A stretch of DNA of 64,000 bases from Serratia sp. Ag1. Lineage in GTDB: Bacteria; Pseudomonadota; Gammaproteobacteria; Enterobacterales; Enterobacteriaceae. The DNA lies in NCBI RefSeq assembly GCF_000743355.1, contig NZ_JQEI01000035.1:103732-167731 (forward strand), in the 5' to 3' direction. Positions 55,636 to 63,937 of the stretch are shown here, piece by piece; within the stretch, counting starts at the first letter, position 1; each line of letters opens with the position of its first letter. Below the pieces are notes generated by a model. That model was not told where the DNA came from. It worked only from the letters and a program-made list of their open reading frames with translations, and searched no databases. Position numbers and translations under genes: made by a program.

Positions 55636-56275
55636 GGCGGCAAAGGTGCTGTTATGTGCATTTCCCTGGGGAGCGGCGCAGGCACTGATCGATGTTAGCC
55701 CGAAAGTTGTGGAGATGAAGGACAAACAGACGGTGGTGCGGATTATTAATAACGGCGCGACACCCGAGTTTGTCAACATCACGTTGTATCAGGTCACTAA
55801 CCCCGGTGTCCCACCGAAAGAGGAACAAATGATACCGGTAGGGTTGATTACAGAGCCTTACCTGTACGCGACTCCGTTCAAACTCTCTCTGGGGCCACGC
55901 CAAGAAAAACAGGTGCAATTAACCGCCATGAAAATACCTGAAAAAGAAAAAGTATACCGCCTGGCGGTGATACCACAGCACCAGACCGGCATCAGTGATA
56001 CTCATGACAATGTGATGTTAGTCAGCCTAGGGTTCAAGGGCCTGATCCGTCAGTTACCCAGCAAGATAATCGCCACCTGGCAACATCGCTGTGAGGCAAC
56101 GAGGATCCAACTGGAAGCCACCGGTACGGTGCGAGTGGAGTTTAGCGAGCTGAAAGTAAATGGCAGCACCGTGGATGACGTTAATGTTTACCCGGGGACA
56201 CCCTATTGGATCGAGGCTCTGAGCCTGAGCGGCAAGGTGGAAGGCAAACCATTCCAGCTGTTATGCCACTCATGA
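55604..56275 (+). CDS. Fimbrial periplasmic chaperone 2
   Basis: 223 aa. I choose the ATG at 55604, which has AGGA at the right distance, over one two codons earlier. Signal region to about residue 27 (AAKVLLCAFPWGAAQA). The fold follows chaperone 1: LIDVSPKVVEMKDKQTVVRI, KIPEKEKVYRLAVIPQ, then WQHRCEATRIQLEATGTVRVEF and a terminal LLCHS. Having two chaperones suggests separate clients (two pilins or pilin and adhesin). Confidence 0.82.
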   Translation: MVSHLTCVARKAAKVLLCAFPWGAAQALIDVSPKVVEMKDKQTVVRIINNGATPEFVNITLYQVTNPGVPPKEEQMIPVGLITEPYLYATPFKLSLGPRQEKQVQLTAMKIPEKEKVYRLAVIPQHQTGISDTHDNVMLVSLGFKGLIRQLPSKIIATWQHRCEATRIQLEATGTVRVEFSELKVNGSTVDDVNVYPGTPYWIEALSLSGKVEGKPFQLLCHS

Positions 56276-56300
56276 AGGATAACGACAAAGGATTAACAGC

Positions 56301-56822
56301 ATGAAGTTATGGCAACAAGGAGCAGGCATGGTGTTGCTATTCTGGAACGGCGTGATCGGAGCGGCAACCATTCCTCTTGGGGGGATACCGCTCAATATTA
56401 CCCTAACCAATCTGCCGCAAATCACGGTAGAAAAACCGGGGGGCGGTTGGTACAACCAATTGACGCTGAGTAACAGCGCAGGGAGTGATATCACTCGCTA
56501 TCAGGCGCAGGCACCGATCCAGGTGAAGATCCGCAATGAGCGTCACTTTATGGTCTCGCTGGTCAATCCGTTGGTGTTGAGCCATGCAACCAATACCTCA
56601 CTGACCTTCAGCACCGAACAGGTGGGTTTTGGCAGCAGTACGACGACATTGCAGGCACTGAGTGCCACACCGATGAACTTCAGTAACTCAGCATTGGTCG
56701 GTGATACCTCAATAGGCAATTACCTGTTATCAGTTTCAGCACGGCAACCTACCGGGGAGTGGGGGAATATTTCCGGCAACTACCAAGGGCAACTGGTGTT
56801 ACTGTTTGAAGTTAAAGTCTGA
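56301..56822 (+). CDS. Second fimbrial subunit (minor pilin), alpha type
   Basis: 173 aa with signal peptide (GMVLLFWNGVIGA). The C-terminal half parallels the major pilin: HFMVSLVNPLVL corresponds to TEVNVSLVQPLII, and ISGNYQGQLVLLFEVKV to TNGQYQGDLVMMFEPKA. No cysteine in the mature protein. Starts 26 bp behind chaperone 2. Role as minor pilin or initiator is inferred from order. Confidence 0.75.
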   Translation: MKLWQQGAGMVLLFWNGVIGAATIPLGGIPLNITLTNLPQITVEKPGGGWYNQLTLSNSAGSDITRYQAQAPIQVKIRNERHFMVSLVNPLVLSHATNTSLTFSTEQVGFGSSTTTLQALSATPMNFSNSALVGDTSIGNYLLSVSARQPTGEWGNISGNYQGQLVLLFEVKV

Positions 56823-56931
56823 AATTAAGAGCCCATCCCAATAGGCTATAAATCACCGGCGAATATTATTGAATTTGGCATAGGTGCCAAAGAGTTAATT
56901 CATTTTTTACGAATAATACCGAGAGAAATAT

Positions 56932-57960
56932 ATGCGAATAATATCCAATCTATCTAGGCTACTGACAAGTATTCTATTAGTGATGACCTCTCCTGTATTA
57001 GCAGCGCAGTTCTCACCAACGTTTAAAAATTGTGATGTCATCAATATCGGGCCAGACTTATGGCAGGCAAAATTCGATTTAGTCATTAATGTATGTAGTG
57101 GCTGTTCAGATTCGACCAACAATACTTTTACCGCCTATGTGCCAAAACTAAGTGCACAGGGTAAACCACTGGCAGATACTAATACTGTGGCCAATTTTAG
57201 TCATTTAACAACAACTGGGACTTCAATACTAGGTGTTATCGGCGGACTGTATCTGAAATTTAATAGTACCTCACCAGTGAACAGCAATGTCATTAGAAGC
57301 GGTTCATCCATTTCCGTCAACTTTAGCACTAAAGGGAACAATGCCTATCCGGCATTATTTATCCGCTATGCAGATCTGACGATAGTTGGTGGGACTACAT
57401 CATCTCCGTTATGGGTGTTCCCTGGCTCCTGTTACGAAAGCACTTTTGTTCCACCGACTATTCCGCCCATTGAAGAAATTAATCCACCCGACCCTGAGTT
57501 TAATATTAGCTCTACAGTCTGGGAGTTGAATGGGGTAGACGTTAGTGACTTACCTGATGTGTTGGTGAGTAGCATGGGCTATGCCGCCTCAATTAAAAAT
57601 ATCAGCAACAGCAATCTCTGTATTAACTACGTTACTGCTGGAATTAAAAATAAAAGTTATGCCCTGGAGGTAACCAATAACGCCAGTCTGTATGGAGGAC
57701 GAAATCTTTTCATGATGCAGGGAGGTACCAGCCAATTACTTTACAATCTGCAACTGAGCAGTAATGATGGTGTGTTGGGAAACAATTTTGAATTTCCGAC
57801 AGGAACAACCAAATACATCACTCTATCACAAACAGCCAGTAGCGTAGATAAACGCAGTGAGATGTGCTGGACGCCTAAGATCAATCTATTCAAAAATGCA
57901 TCTACTAATGCTGGCATGCATACGGATATATTGAACTTTGTTATTATCCCCAAAGCATAA
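56932..57960 (+). CDS. Fimbrial tip adhesin-like protein (CooD-like position)
   Basis: 342 aa with signal peptide (LLTSILLVMTSPVLA). Six cysteines in the mature protein (FKNCDV, NVCSGCSD, PGSCYE, SNLCIN, EMCWTP) and a proline-rich hinge PPTIPPIEEINPPDPE near residue 180-196 separate two domains, an N-terminal receptor-like part and a C-terminal pilin-like part with LNFVIIPKA as last strand. Two-domain architecture and last-gene position are those of CS1-type adhesins. Homology itself was not confirmed. Confidence 0.65.
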   Translation: MRIISNLSRLLTSILLVMTSPVLAAQFSPTFKNCDVINIGPDLWQAKFDLVINVCSGCSDSTNNTFTAYVPKLSAQGKPLADTNTVANFSHLTTTGTSILGVIGGLYLKFNSTSPVNSNVIRSGSSISVNFSTKGNNAYPALFIRYADLTIVGGTTSSPLWVFPGSCYESTFVPPTIPPIEEINPPDPEFNISSTVWELNGVDVSDLPDVLVSSMGYAASIKNISNSNLCINYVTAGIKNKSYALEVTNNASLYGGRNLFMMQGGTSQLLYNLQLSSNDGVLGNNFEFPTGTTKYITLSQTASSVDKRSEMCWTPKINLFKNASTNAGMHTDILNFVIIPKA

Positions 57961-58011
57961 TGGCGTGCGCCTTTGCTACTTCATTAATAAAAAGTCACTA
58001 AGGAATGCACA

Positions 58012-58620
58012 ATGAGTAAGAAAAGGGTTGTATTGCAATGTGATTGCCACTTTATCCGAGCCGGAGTTGAGGGGGTAATAAAAAAATCAACGTTGTCTAA
58101 ACACATTGAAATAATTGCCAATACTGATGAGATTACCCGATGTGCAGAACTTATGTTCATTATGCATAATATAGATATCGTTATTTTAACACTGAGCCAC
58201 CGGAATTATGAGCCTTGGTTCCTGTTAAAATTCATCAGCAATCTACTGCCAAGAGTTCAACCTGGTAGCCAGGTATTAATATTAAACAACCGATTAAACA
58301 TCGAATCGTTGAAGAATTACCTGAGAAAGTTAAAAAACGTTCATGAGATCATGGATATTTCATTATCACTGGATGAACTGCATAAGCAACTACTGAGCCT
58401 ATCTCAGAATATGAGTAACTCGGATTTGCAAACCTCTCAAAGCAGTTCGCCGCTGTCTTTACGTGAGTTAGAGGTATTAAATCGATTACTCAAAGGGGAT
58501 GCTACGATCCAGATCGCCGAGGATTTACGCATAAATTACAAAACCGTCAGTTGTCATAAGCGCTCTGCGTTAAAAAAAATCGGCATTCGCTCGTTAAACC
58601 CACTACTATCACGTCACTAG
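58012..58620 (+). CDS. LuxR-type regulator with degenerate receiver domain
   Basis: 202 aa, AAGGA before the ATG. C-terminal LuxR/FixJ HTH: SPLSLRELEVLNRLLKGDATIQIAEDLRINYKTVSCHKRSALKKIGI. The N-terminal part resembles a response-regulator receiver (DCHFIRAGVEGVI) but the phosphorylation site region reads DIVILTLSHRN, without the Asp of canonical DxxLLDL. It thus resembles RcsA/FimW-like unphosphorylated regulators. Position just after the adhesin suggests it controls the locus. Confidence 0.75.
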   Translation: MSKKRVVLQCDCHFIRAGVEGVIKKSTLSKHIEIIANTDEITRCAELMFIMHNIDIVILTLSHRNYEPWFLLKFISNLLPRVQPGSQVLILNNRLNIESLKNYLRKLKNVHEIMDISLSLDELHKQLLSLSQNMSNSDLQTSQSSSPLSLRELEVLNRLLKGDATIQIAEDLRINYKTVSCHKRSALKKIGIRSLNPLLSRH

Positions 58621-58736
58621 GCAGATTATGAACAATACTATCGTTATTCACTCTTTCACTATTTACTCATATTTTGAGTTTACTAATGCCATAACTTTCA
58701 ACGAGAAAAAGAAAACGGGTTGGGTATTGAAATAAA

Positions 58737-59669
58737 ATGGATGCGTCATACATGAAATACTTACCTAAACCCAATCAGTTACAAATATTCCTTGCAATTA
58801 TAAAGCATGGTAGTTTTCGTGCTGCGGCCAAAGCCCTTAATCAGAGTCAACCGGCATTGACTCGATCGATAAATGAACTTGAAAAAATGCTAGGTACCAC
58901 ATTAATTGTGCGTGGCGCTCGTGGTGCACTACTGACTGAGTCAGGCAAGCTTTTTGAACCTCGAGTTCAACTGGTGCTTAAAGAACTTGAACGGGCCGTT
59001 AATGAGGTAGAACAAACTGGTGATATGTCCAAGGGCAGGGTGGCTCTTGGCAGCTCCTCTCTGCCATCATTTACCATGATACCTGGTGCAATACAGCAAT
59101 TTCAAAAACGATTTCCGCAGGTAAATATTAATCTCATTGAAGGGCAACTTTCTGAGCTGTTGCCAGCGTTACGCATGGGGAAATTGGACTTCGCCATCGG
59201 GGAAAGCTCTGCAGACATTGCACTTAATGAGTTTATTGAGGAGCCTTTTTTTTCCGCCCCCTTTAGCATCCTGGCACATAGGGAACATCCCTTAGCTCAG
59301 TGTACTTCATTAAGTAGGTTAAATAACGCCAAATGGTATTTCCCTGCCTCGAAATTTGGCTACTACAATCAACTAAGTAAAGTGCTTTTTCCTGGGGAAA
59401 AAGCGAATGGTGATAATATAATCTGGGGAAATACGCTATTTATGGCGCTGCAAATGGTCCTGAATGCGGACTTTTTGACTGCAGCACCTCATGAAATTCT
59501 GAATGCGCCTTATCTAAATGATAATCTTTGCAAAATACCCATTAAAGAGCCATTACCAGATATCTCTTATAGCTTCATTTATCCTCAACGTTTACCGCTG
59601 ACATTCTTAGCGAAAACACTGATGGATGAACTACGTTGGGAGCGTAAAAGATATCCAATGGGCCGCTGA
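58737..59669 (+). CDS. LysR-type regulator, TdcA-like, right of fimbrial locus
   Basis: 310 aa. HTH in LQIFLAIIKHGSFRAAAKALNQSQPALTRSINELEKMLG. The effector domain has EGQLSELLPALRMGKLDFAIG and VLNADFLTAAPHEIL, matching both E. coli TdcA as recalled and the LysR at 50601. Same orientation as the fimbrial genes. A T8 run lies within the coding sequence (about 59247-59254) in the EEPFFSAPF segment. Confidence 0.8.
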   Translation: MDASYMKYLPKPNQLQIFLAIIKHGSFRAAAKALNQSQPALTRSINELEKMLGTTLIVRGARGALLTESGKLFEPRVQLVLKELERAVNEVEQTGDMSKGRVALGSSSLPSFTMIPGAIQQFQKRFPQVNINLIEGQLSELLPALRMGKLDFAIGESSADIALNEFIEEPFFSAPFSILAHREHPLAQCTSLSRLNNAKWYFPASKFGYYNQLSKVLFPGEKANGDNIIWGNTLFMALQMVLNADFLTAAPHEILNAPYLNDNLCKIPIKEPLPDISYSFIYPQRLPLTFLAKTLMDELRWERKRYPMGR

Positions 59670-59683
59670 AAAGATAAGGTCAG

Positions 59684-60586
59684 TTACGCCGTGTGCCGCC
59701 AGCGCAGGGTAAACATGCCTGGCTTAGAAAACATCACCAGATTCCCCAACAGAATCAGGCACAAACCGATTACCGCATTCAGATGCCATTGGTAACCTTC
59801 GTAGATCGTCGAAATCGTTAGCGCAACCAAAGGGAACAATAGGGTACTGTAGGCCGCCGCACCGGCACCGATGCGCCCAAGTAGGCTGAAATAGGCCGCG
59901 AAGGCAATCACCGAGCCAAAAATGGCCAAATAAAACAGCGATCCTAAGTAACGGGCAGTGAACTCAATCTGGAACGAGGCTCCTTGTAGCCATGCGATAC
60001 CCAACATTAATAGCGCACCGTAACTCATGGCATAAGTGTTGGTTGAAAGAATATCCAACCCACGGCGCTGATGCCGCGTACTGAGCATATTGCCTAACGA
60101 AAAACCGTAGGTGCCCAATGCACTCAAACCGATGCCTTTAAGCAATTCGGGGGCCATTTGCGTGGCCGCCAGATCCTGCCAGAACAACGCCACAATACCG
60201 CTCAACCCTAGCAAGGCTGCCGGCAGCAGATTCGGGCTAGGGCGCTGGCGAAAGAATATCAGGCTGTTGACCGCGTTAAACAGCACCGCCATAGAAAAAA
60301 TCACCGACTCCAAACCACTACTGATATAAGCCGCTGCATGGTAAAAACAGTAGAAGTTAAAGCCAAACACGCAACAGCCTTGCAGCAGGCAAAACAGATG
60401 ATCTTGTAGGCTAATGCCGCGTAAGCGGCGCAACGCCAGCAAGACCAGAAACATGACAGCAGCGGAAAGCAGGAAGCGGTAGGCTATCGAGACCGCAATG
60501 GCTACCGAACCTTCCTGTTGTAAGGTAATCGCAATCCAAGTGGTGCCCCAAATCAGTACCACAGCAAGATACAACAGCGTATTCAT
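59684..60586 (-). CDS. EamA-family (DMT superfamily) transporter
   Basis: 300 aa, ten membrane helices in two EamA repeats. N terminus LYLAVVLIWGTTWIAITLQ is the family hallmark; second repeat from about residue 150 with IGLSALGTYGFSLGNMLSTR and FGSVIAFAAYFSLLGRIGAGAAAYSTLLFPL. Drug/metabolite exporters of this type carry amino acids or other metabolites; no substrate can be given. Divergent from an AraC regulator, 183 bp away, likely its controller. Confidence 0.85.
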   Translation of the reverse strand: MNTLLYLAVVLIWGTTWIAITLQQEGSVAIAVSIAYRFLLSAAVMFLVLLALRRLRGISLQDHLFCLLQGCCVFGFNFYCFYHAAAYISSGLESVIFSMAVLFNAVNSLIFFRQRPSPNLLPAALLGLSGIVALFWQDLAATQMAPELLKGIGLSALGTYGFSLGNMLSTRHQRRGLDILSTNTYAMSYGALLMLGIAWLQGASFQIEFTARYLGSLFYLAIFGSVIAFAAYFSLLGRIGAGAAAYSTLLFPLVALTISTIYEGYQWHLNAVIGLCLILLGNLVMFSKPGMFTLRWRHTA

Positions 60587-60768
60587 GATTAATCCCGGTT
60601 AATTATCCTGAGCCGAAGTATTCCTCTTTAGGGTTGTTAGCGCTTTCAGCACATTGCGCTCTCTTGCATATTCTTGCGGTTTTTTTCGCAAAAGCATCAG
60701 ACGGTGGTTGGCATGAAGGGAGACGAATCTTTACACTGAAACCGTTTTCTGACCAAGGTGAAACGGCT

Positions 60769-61638
60769 ATGGCTTATCAGGCATTTGAAACTCTGCGACA
60801 GCACAAAGCGCAATTGCACAATAGCGTGCAGTTGGGTTCTGGTGTGCAGTTGGCCATCTGGTCCAATCGCCATGACCGTGTCACACAGGAAAGCGCCGAT
60901 CACCATACTCTGAGCCTGTACGTGGCAGACGGTTACGAATGCTATCAGAAAGTGCCGGGCGGTTGGCAAAATGGTGGCGGTCCAGACCGTTTCTGTATTA
61001 TGCCGCGTCAGTACGAATCCACCTGGGATATCCGCAGCGATCTGTCCTTCGTTCACCTGTACTGTACCGACCAACATCTGCGCCATCTGCTTGAGCAGAC
61101 TTGGGATCGCAGCCCTGCATCCCTCAATGTAGAACAGCGAACCTTTGGGGAAGATGCACAAATCACGCTGCTGTATCGCCAGTTCATACTTAACTGTGAC
61201 TGGCAAGATAGCGCCAATCAATTGGCACTGAGCAGCGCTTCCACTTTACTGATGTCGCATCTGTTGCAACGTTACACCCAACTGCAATGGCGTTTGCCTG
61301 CAGTGCGTGGCGGTTTGGCTCCGATGGTGCTGAAACGTGTGCGTGAATATGTCGACAGCCATCTTGAACAGCCATTGTTGCTGGCAGATCTGGCCGAGCA
61401 GGCCGGTTTGAGCGAATTCCACTTTGCCCGCATGTTTAAACACAGCACCGGATTGGCACCACATCAGTATGTGATGCAACGGCGTTTGCAGCAGGCGGAA
61501 ACACTGCTGCGGCACACATTGCTGCCATTGACACAAATCGCGCTGGAATGCGGCTTCAGCTCGTCCAGCCATTTCAGCAATCGGTTTAAAACAGCCTATG
61601 GCTATGCCCCGATACAGCTGCGGCAGCAAGCGCGCTGA
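60769..61638 (+). CDS. AraC-family transcriptional regulator
   Basis: 289 aa from ATG 60769 (AAGGTG upstream). The longer frame from 60634 is not family-like. Two HTHs at the C terminus: LADLAEQAGLSEFHFARMFKHSTGLAPHQYV and TQIALECGFSSSSHFSNRFKTAYGYAP. The N-terminal half looks like a small-ligand or cupin-type domain. Divergent arrangement with the EamA transporter suggests it regulates that gene. Confidence 0.85.
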   Translation: MAYQAFETLRQHKAQLHNSVQLGSGVQLAIWSNRHDRVTQESADHHTLSLYVADGYECYQKVPGGWQNGGGPDRFCIMPRQYESTWDIRSDLSFVHLYCTDQHLRHLLEQTWDRSPASLNVEQRTFGEDAQITLLYRQFILNCDWQDSANQLALSSASTLLMSHLLQRYTQLQWRLPAVRGGLAPMVLKRVREYVDSHLEQPLLLADLAEQAGLSEFHFARMFKHSTGLAPHQYVMQRRLQQAETLLRHTLLPLTQIALECGFSSSSHFSNRFKTAYGYAPIQLRQQAR

Positions 61639-61756
61639 ATGACTCAAACCGAGGGCTAGCGCGGCAATCAAAAACTGAAACGCACGATTTAGTCTGGACA
61701 GTAACAATGAGATCGTGACAATAGTCACGAAATCTCATTATTAGCAAAGGATAGTC

Positions 61757-62362
61757 ATGCATACCCTTGATGCCATTCAACAGCGCCGTGCTACCAAACT
61801 GTTCGATCCCCAGCACGTGATGACGCTGGAAGAGAAAAAAGCGCTGCTCAATATTGCCCTGCAAAATGCTCCCAGCGCGTTTAACCTGCAACACTGGCGA
61901 CCTCTGTTGATTGAAGATCGTGCTCAGCGTGAAACAATCCGTGAATTTGCCTGGGGTCAGGCTCAAGTAACCGACGCTTCAATGCTGGTCGTGCTCTGTG
62001 GCGATCTGCTGAGCTGGGAATCACAGGTAAAAAATATCTGGGGAGAGGCCGCAGAACCTGTTCAGCAGTTCATGTTCCCAGCCATCGACCAATATTACCG
62101 TGGCAAAGAACAGGTACAGCGCGACGAACTCATGCGCAGCAGCGGGATCTTTGCCCAAACGCTGATGCTGGCCGCTCAAGCTCAAGGCTATGATTCTTGC
62201 CCGATGAGCGGTTTTGATTATGATGCCGTTGGCAAAATCATCAACAAACCGGAACATTATCAAATCGCTCTGATGGTGGCGATTGGTAAAGGCATCGGCC
62301 AATCCTATCCGCGCATCGGCAAATTACCGTTGGACGAAATTGTGACGATCGATCGTTTTTAA
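61757..62362 (+). CDS. Nitroreductase-family oxidoreductase
   Basis: 201 aa. FMN-binding N-terminal pattern AIQQRRATKLFDPQ and APSAFNLQHWRPLL, typical of the nitroreductase/NfsB-like fold, and a C-terminal IALMVAIGKG strand. Likely an FMN-dependent NAD(P)H reductase of quinones or nitro compounds. Starts 118 bp behind the AraC gene, own promoter likely. Confidence 0.82.
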   Translation: MHTLDAIQQRRATKLFDPQHVMTLEEKKALLNIALQNAPSAFNLQHWRPLLIEDRAQRETIREFAWGQAQVTDASMLVVLCGDLLSWESQVKNIWGEAAEPVQQFMFPAIDQYYRGKEQVQRDELMRSSGIFAQTLMLAAQAQGYDSCPMSGFDYDAVGKIINKPEHYQIALMVAIGKGIGQSYPRIGKLPLDEIVTIDRF

Positions 62363-62371
62363 TCCTACAAG

Positions 62372-62395
62372 ACTCTCTCCCTGTTGGGAGAGAGT
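62372..62395 (+). terminator. Terminator of the nitroreductase gene
   Basis: Perfect 10-bp arms ACTCTCTCCC and GGGAGAGAGT around TGTT, 9 bp after the stop. Confidence 0.75.
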
Positions 62396-62522
62396 GCATC
62401 TGCCCACCTAGCCATTCTCAACCTCCGACAAACACGCGCAATCTGGATAATCAGGGCAGGGTAATTGCCTGATTAAAAGCCGAAATACCGCCCCCATTTC
62501 CCGGCGACTGTTGGAATAGCGT

Positions 62523-62529
62523 CTATACT
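62523..62529 (+). promoter_or_regulatory. Sigma-S-like -10 element (CTATACT) upstream of the baeRF-like gene
   Basis: GCGTCTATACTAAAA contains the optimal RpoS-type -10 (CTATACT) preceded by a C; no clear -35. It lies 115 bp before the start of the 367-aa gene, in an otherwise empty 280-bp gap (62363-62643). Confidence 0.45.
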
Positions 62530-62643
62530 AAAAGCACACACTGCCTGTGTGGCGGGGTTCTAATCGATAAGATTGTAACCGTTCCAGTAAGTACGAACTG
62601 CATAAAATCACACAGTCCAAACTATAAGTTCGCGAGGTGGTCC

Positions 62644-63747
62644 ATGCTATACGTTGACATTCCAAGCCGTGAAGAATTCTCCCGTTTGTCCGATATCCGT
62701 TCCGATGCCTGTATTTCCATCTACCTTGAAACCTCTCCTTTGCACCAAAGATTGGAGGCCAGCAAAATTCAACTGGGTAACTTTATTAAACAGGCATTGC
62801 AGCAGGTCGCGGAAAAGGGTTTGGATAAGCGTCGCTTAGCCCTGTTGGAAGAAGAACTTTATTCGGTGCTGGAGGATGAGGATTTTTGGGATCTGCATGC
62901 ACGCAGTCTGGCCATTCTTGCTACACCGGACAGTATTACAACCTACCGTTTGGCTAACGAACTGCCTAACCAGCTTGAAGTGAGTGAGCGTTTTTACCTT
63001 AAGCCGTTACTACGCGCGCTGACCTTCCCGCATTCAGCGTATGTTCTGGCGTTGTCAGAGAATCAGGCCCGCTTGATCGAATTCTTTGCCGATGTGCCCC
63101 CTGTGGAAGTGGCGGTGCCAAATCTGCCATCACATAAGCGCCAAGCCTTGGGAGATGCCGCATTAAACGATCACCACCATGGGGCGGTTCATCACAAAGT
63201 ACGGTTGGCGCAATATACCCGTAAAATAGACCAGGCTTTACGCCCAATATTTGCCAGCCATGACTATCCGCTGATTTTGGTCAGTACCGAGCCTTTGGCT
63301 TCGATTTATCGTTCAACCAACTCGCTACCGAATCTTACCGATGAAACAATGTTCAGTAATGCCGAGCATCTGGGTGCTTCTGAACTGGTGACTCAGGTTC
63401 GCCCACTGCTGGAGAACTATTATCAGGCACAGTTGAAGGCTCTCAAATCACGCTTTGAAGCACGCTCCGGTGAACGGCGAGTCACGCAGGATCTGTCTGA
63501 TGCCGCCCGTGCGGCAACCTTTGGGGCTATCGATCTGTTGCTGATTAACCTCGACAGCAGCGTAAACGGCACCATTGATGACAACGGTGTGATCTCCTTT
63601 AGCGGCAGCGACGATGAATCCTGCTACGGAATTATCGACGAAATCGCTAAGCGGGCGATTGCTACCGGTGCAAGAGTATTGGCAGTGCGTAGCGAAGATC
63701 TGCCATCAGGTGCCGATCTCCATGCAATCTTGCGGTATCCGCTGTAA
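62644..63747 (+). CDS. baeRF-like protein (archaeo-eukaryotic release-factor-like fold)
   Basis: 367 aa, ribosome site GAGGTGG. N-terminal MLYVDIPSREEFSRLSDIRSDACISIYLETSP followed by RRLALLEEEL. An LxxHARSLAILATP core and a second domain with AYVLALSENQARLIEFF and HHKVRLAQYTRKID are the pattern of the bacterial release-factor-like (baeRF) proteins as recalled. The last domain has LLLINLDSSVNGTIDDNG and GARVLAVRSEDLPSG. The family is proposed to act on stalled or stationary ribosomes. This assignment is by eye, moderate. Confidence 0.5.
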   Translation: MLYVDIPSREEFSRLSDIRSDACISIYLETSPLHQRLEASKIQLGNFIKQALQQVAEKGLDKRRLALLEEELYSVLEDEDFWDLHARSLAILATPDSITTYRLANELPNQLEVSERFYLKPLLRALTFPHSAYVLALSENQARLIEFFADVPPVEVAVPNLPSHKRQALGDAALNDHHHGAVHHKVRLAQYTRKIDQALRPIFASHDYPLILVSTEPLASIYRSTNSLPNLTDETMFSNAEHLGASELVTQVRPLLENYYQAQLKALKSRFEARSGERRVTQDLSDAARAATFGAIDLLLINLDSSVNGTIDDNGVISFSGSDDESCYGIIDEIAKRAIATGARVLAVRSEDLPSGADLHAILRYPL

Positions 63748-63761
63748 CCCCTGAAACTCAA

Positions 63762-63785
63762 TCTGAGCCCCGAAAGGGGCTCAGA
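63762..63785 (+). terminator. Terminator after the baeRF-like gene
   Basis: Perfect 10-bp arms TCTGAGCCCC and GGGGCTCAGA around a GAAA tetraloop, 14 bp past the stop. Confidence 0.75.
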
Positions 63786-63789
63786 CTAC

Positions 63790-63903
63790 TGACAAAGTCC
63801 GTTATTAGGGGGAGCGTGCCGAAGGGGTCGTAGCGGCGTAAGCCGCCGGAGCGCCCCTCGGTGCGCTAGACCCGGGTATCTTGGGCTAAAAGACCACTTT
63901 GTC
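63790..63903. repeat. ~114-bp intergenic element with inverted ends and internal stem-loops
   Basis: Left end GACAAAGT and right end ACTTTGTC are inverted copies. Inside, a GCGGC/GCCGC hairpin lies in the centre, and AGCGTGCCGAAGGGG on the left is nearly complementary to CCCCTCGGTGCGCT on the right. This looks like a mobile palindromic intergenic repeat; no second copy is in the window. Confidence 0.5.
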
Positions 63904-63913
63904 ATCAAGCTCA

Positions 63914-63937
63914 GGGGCAAACCACGGTTTGCCCCTG
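63914..63937. terminator. Hairpin close to the window's right edge
   Basis: Arms GGGGCAAACC and GGTTTGCCCC around a short ACG-type loop. The remaining bases to 64000 show no gene. Confidence 0.5.
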
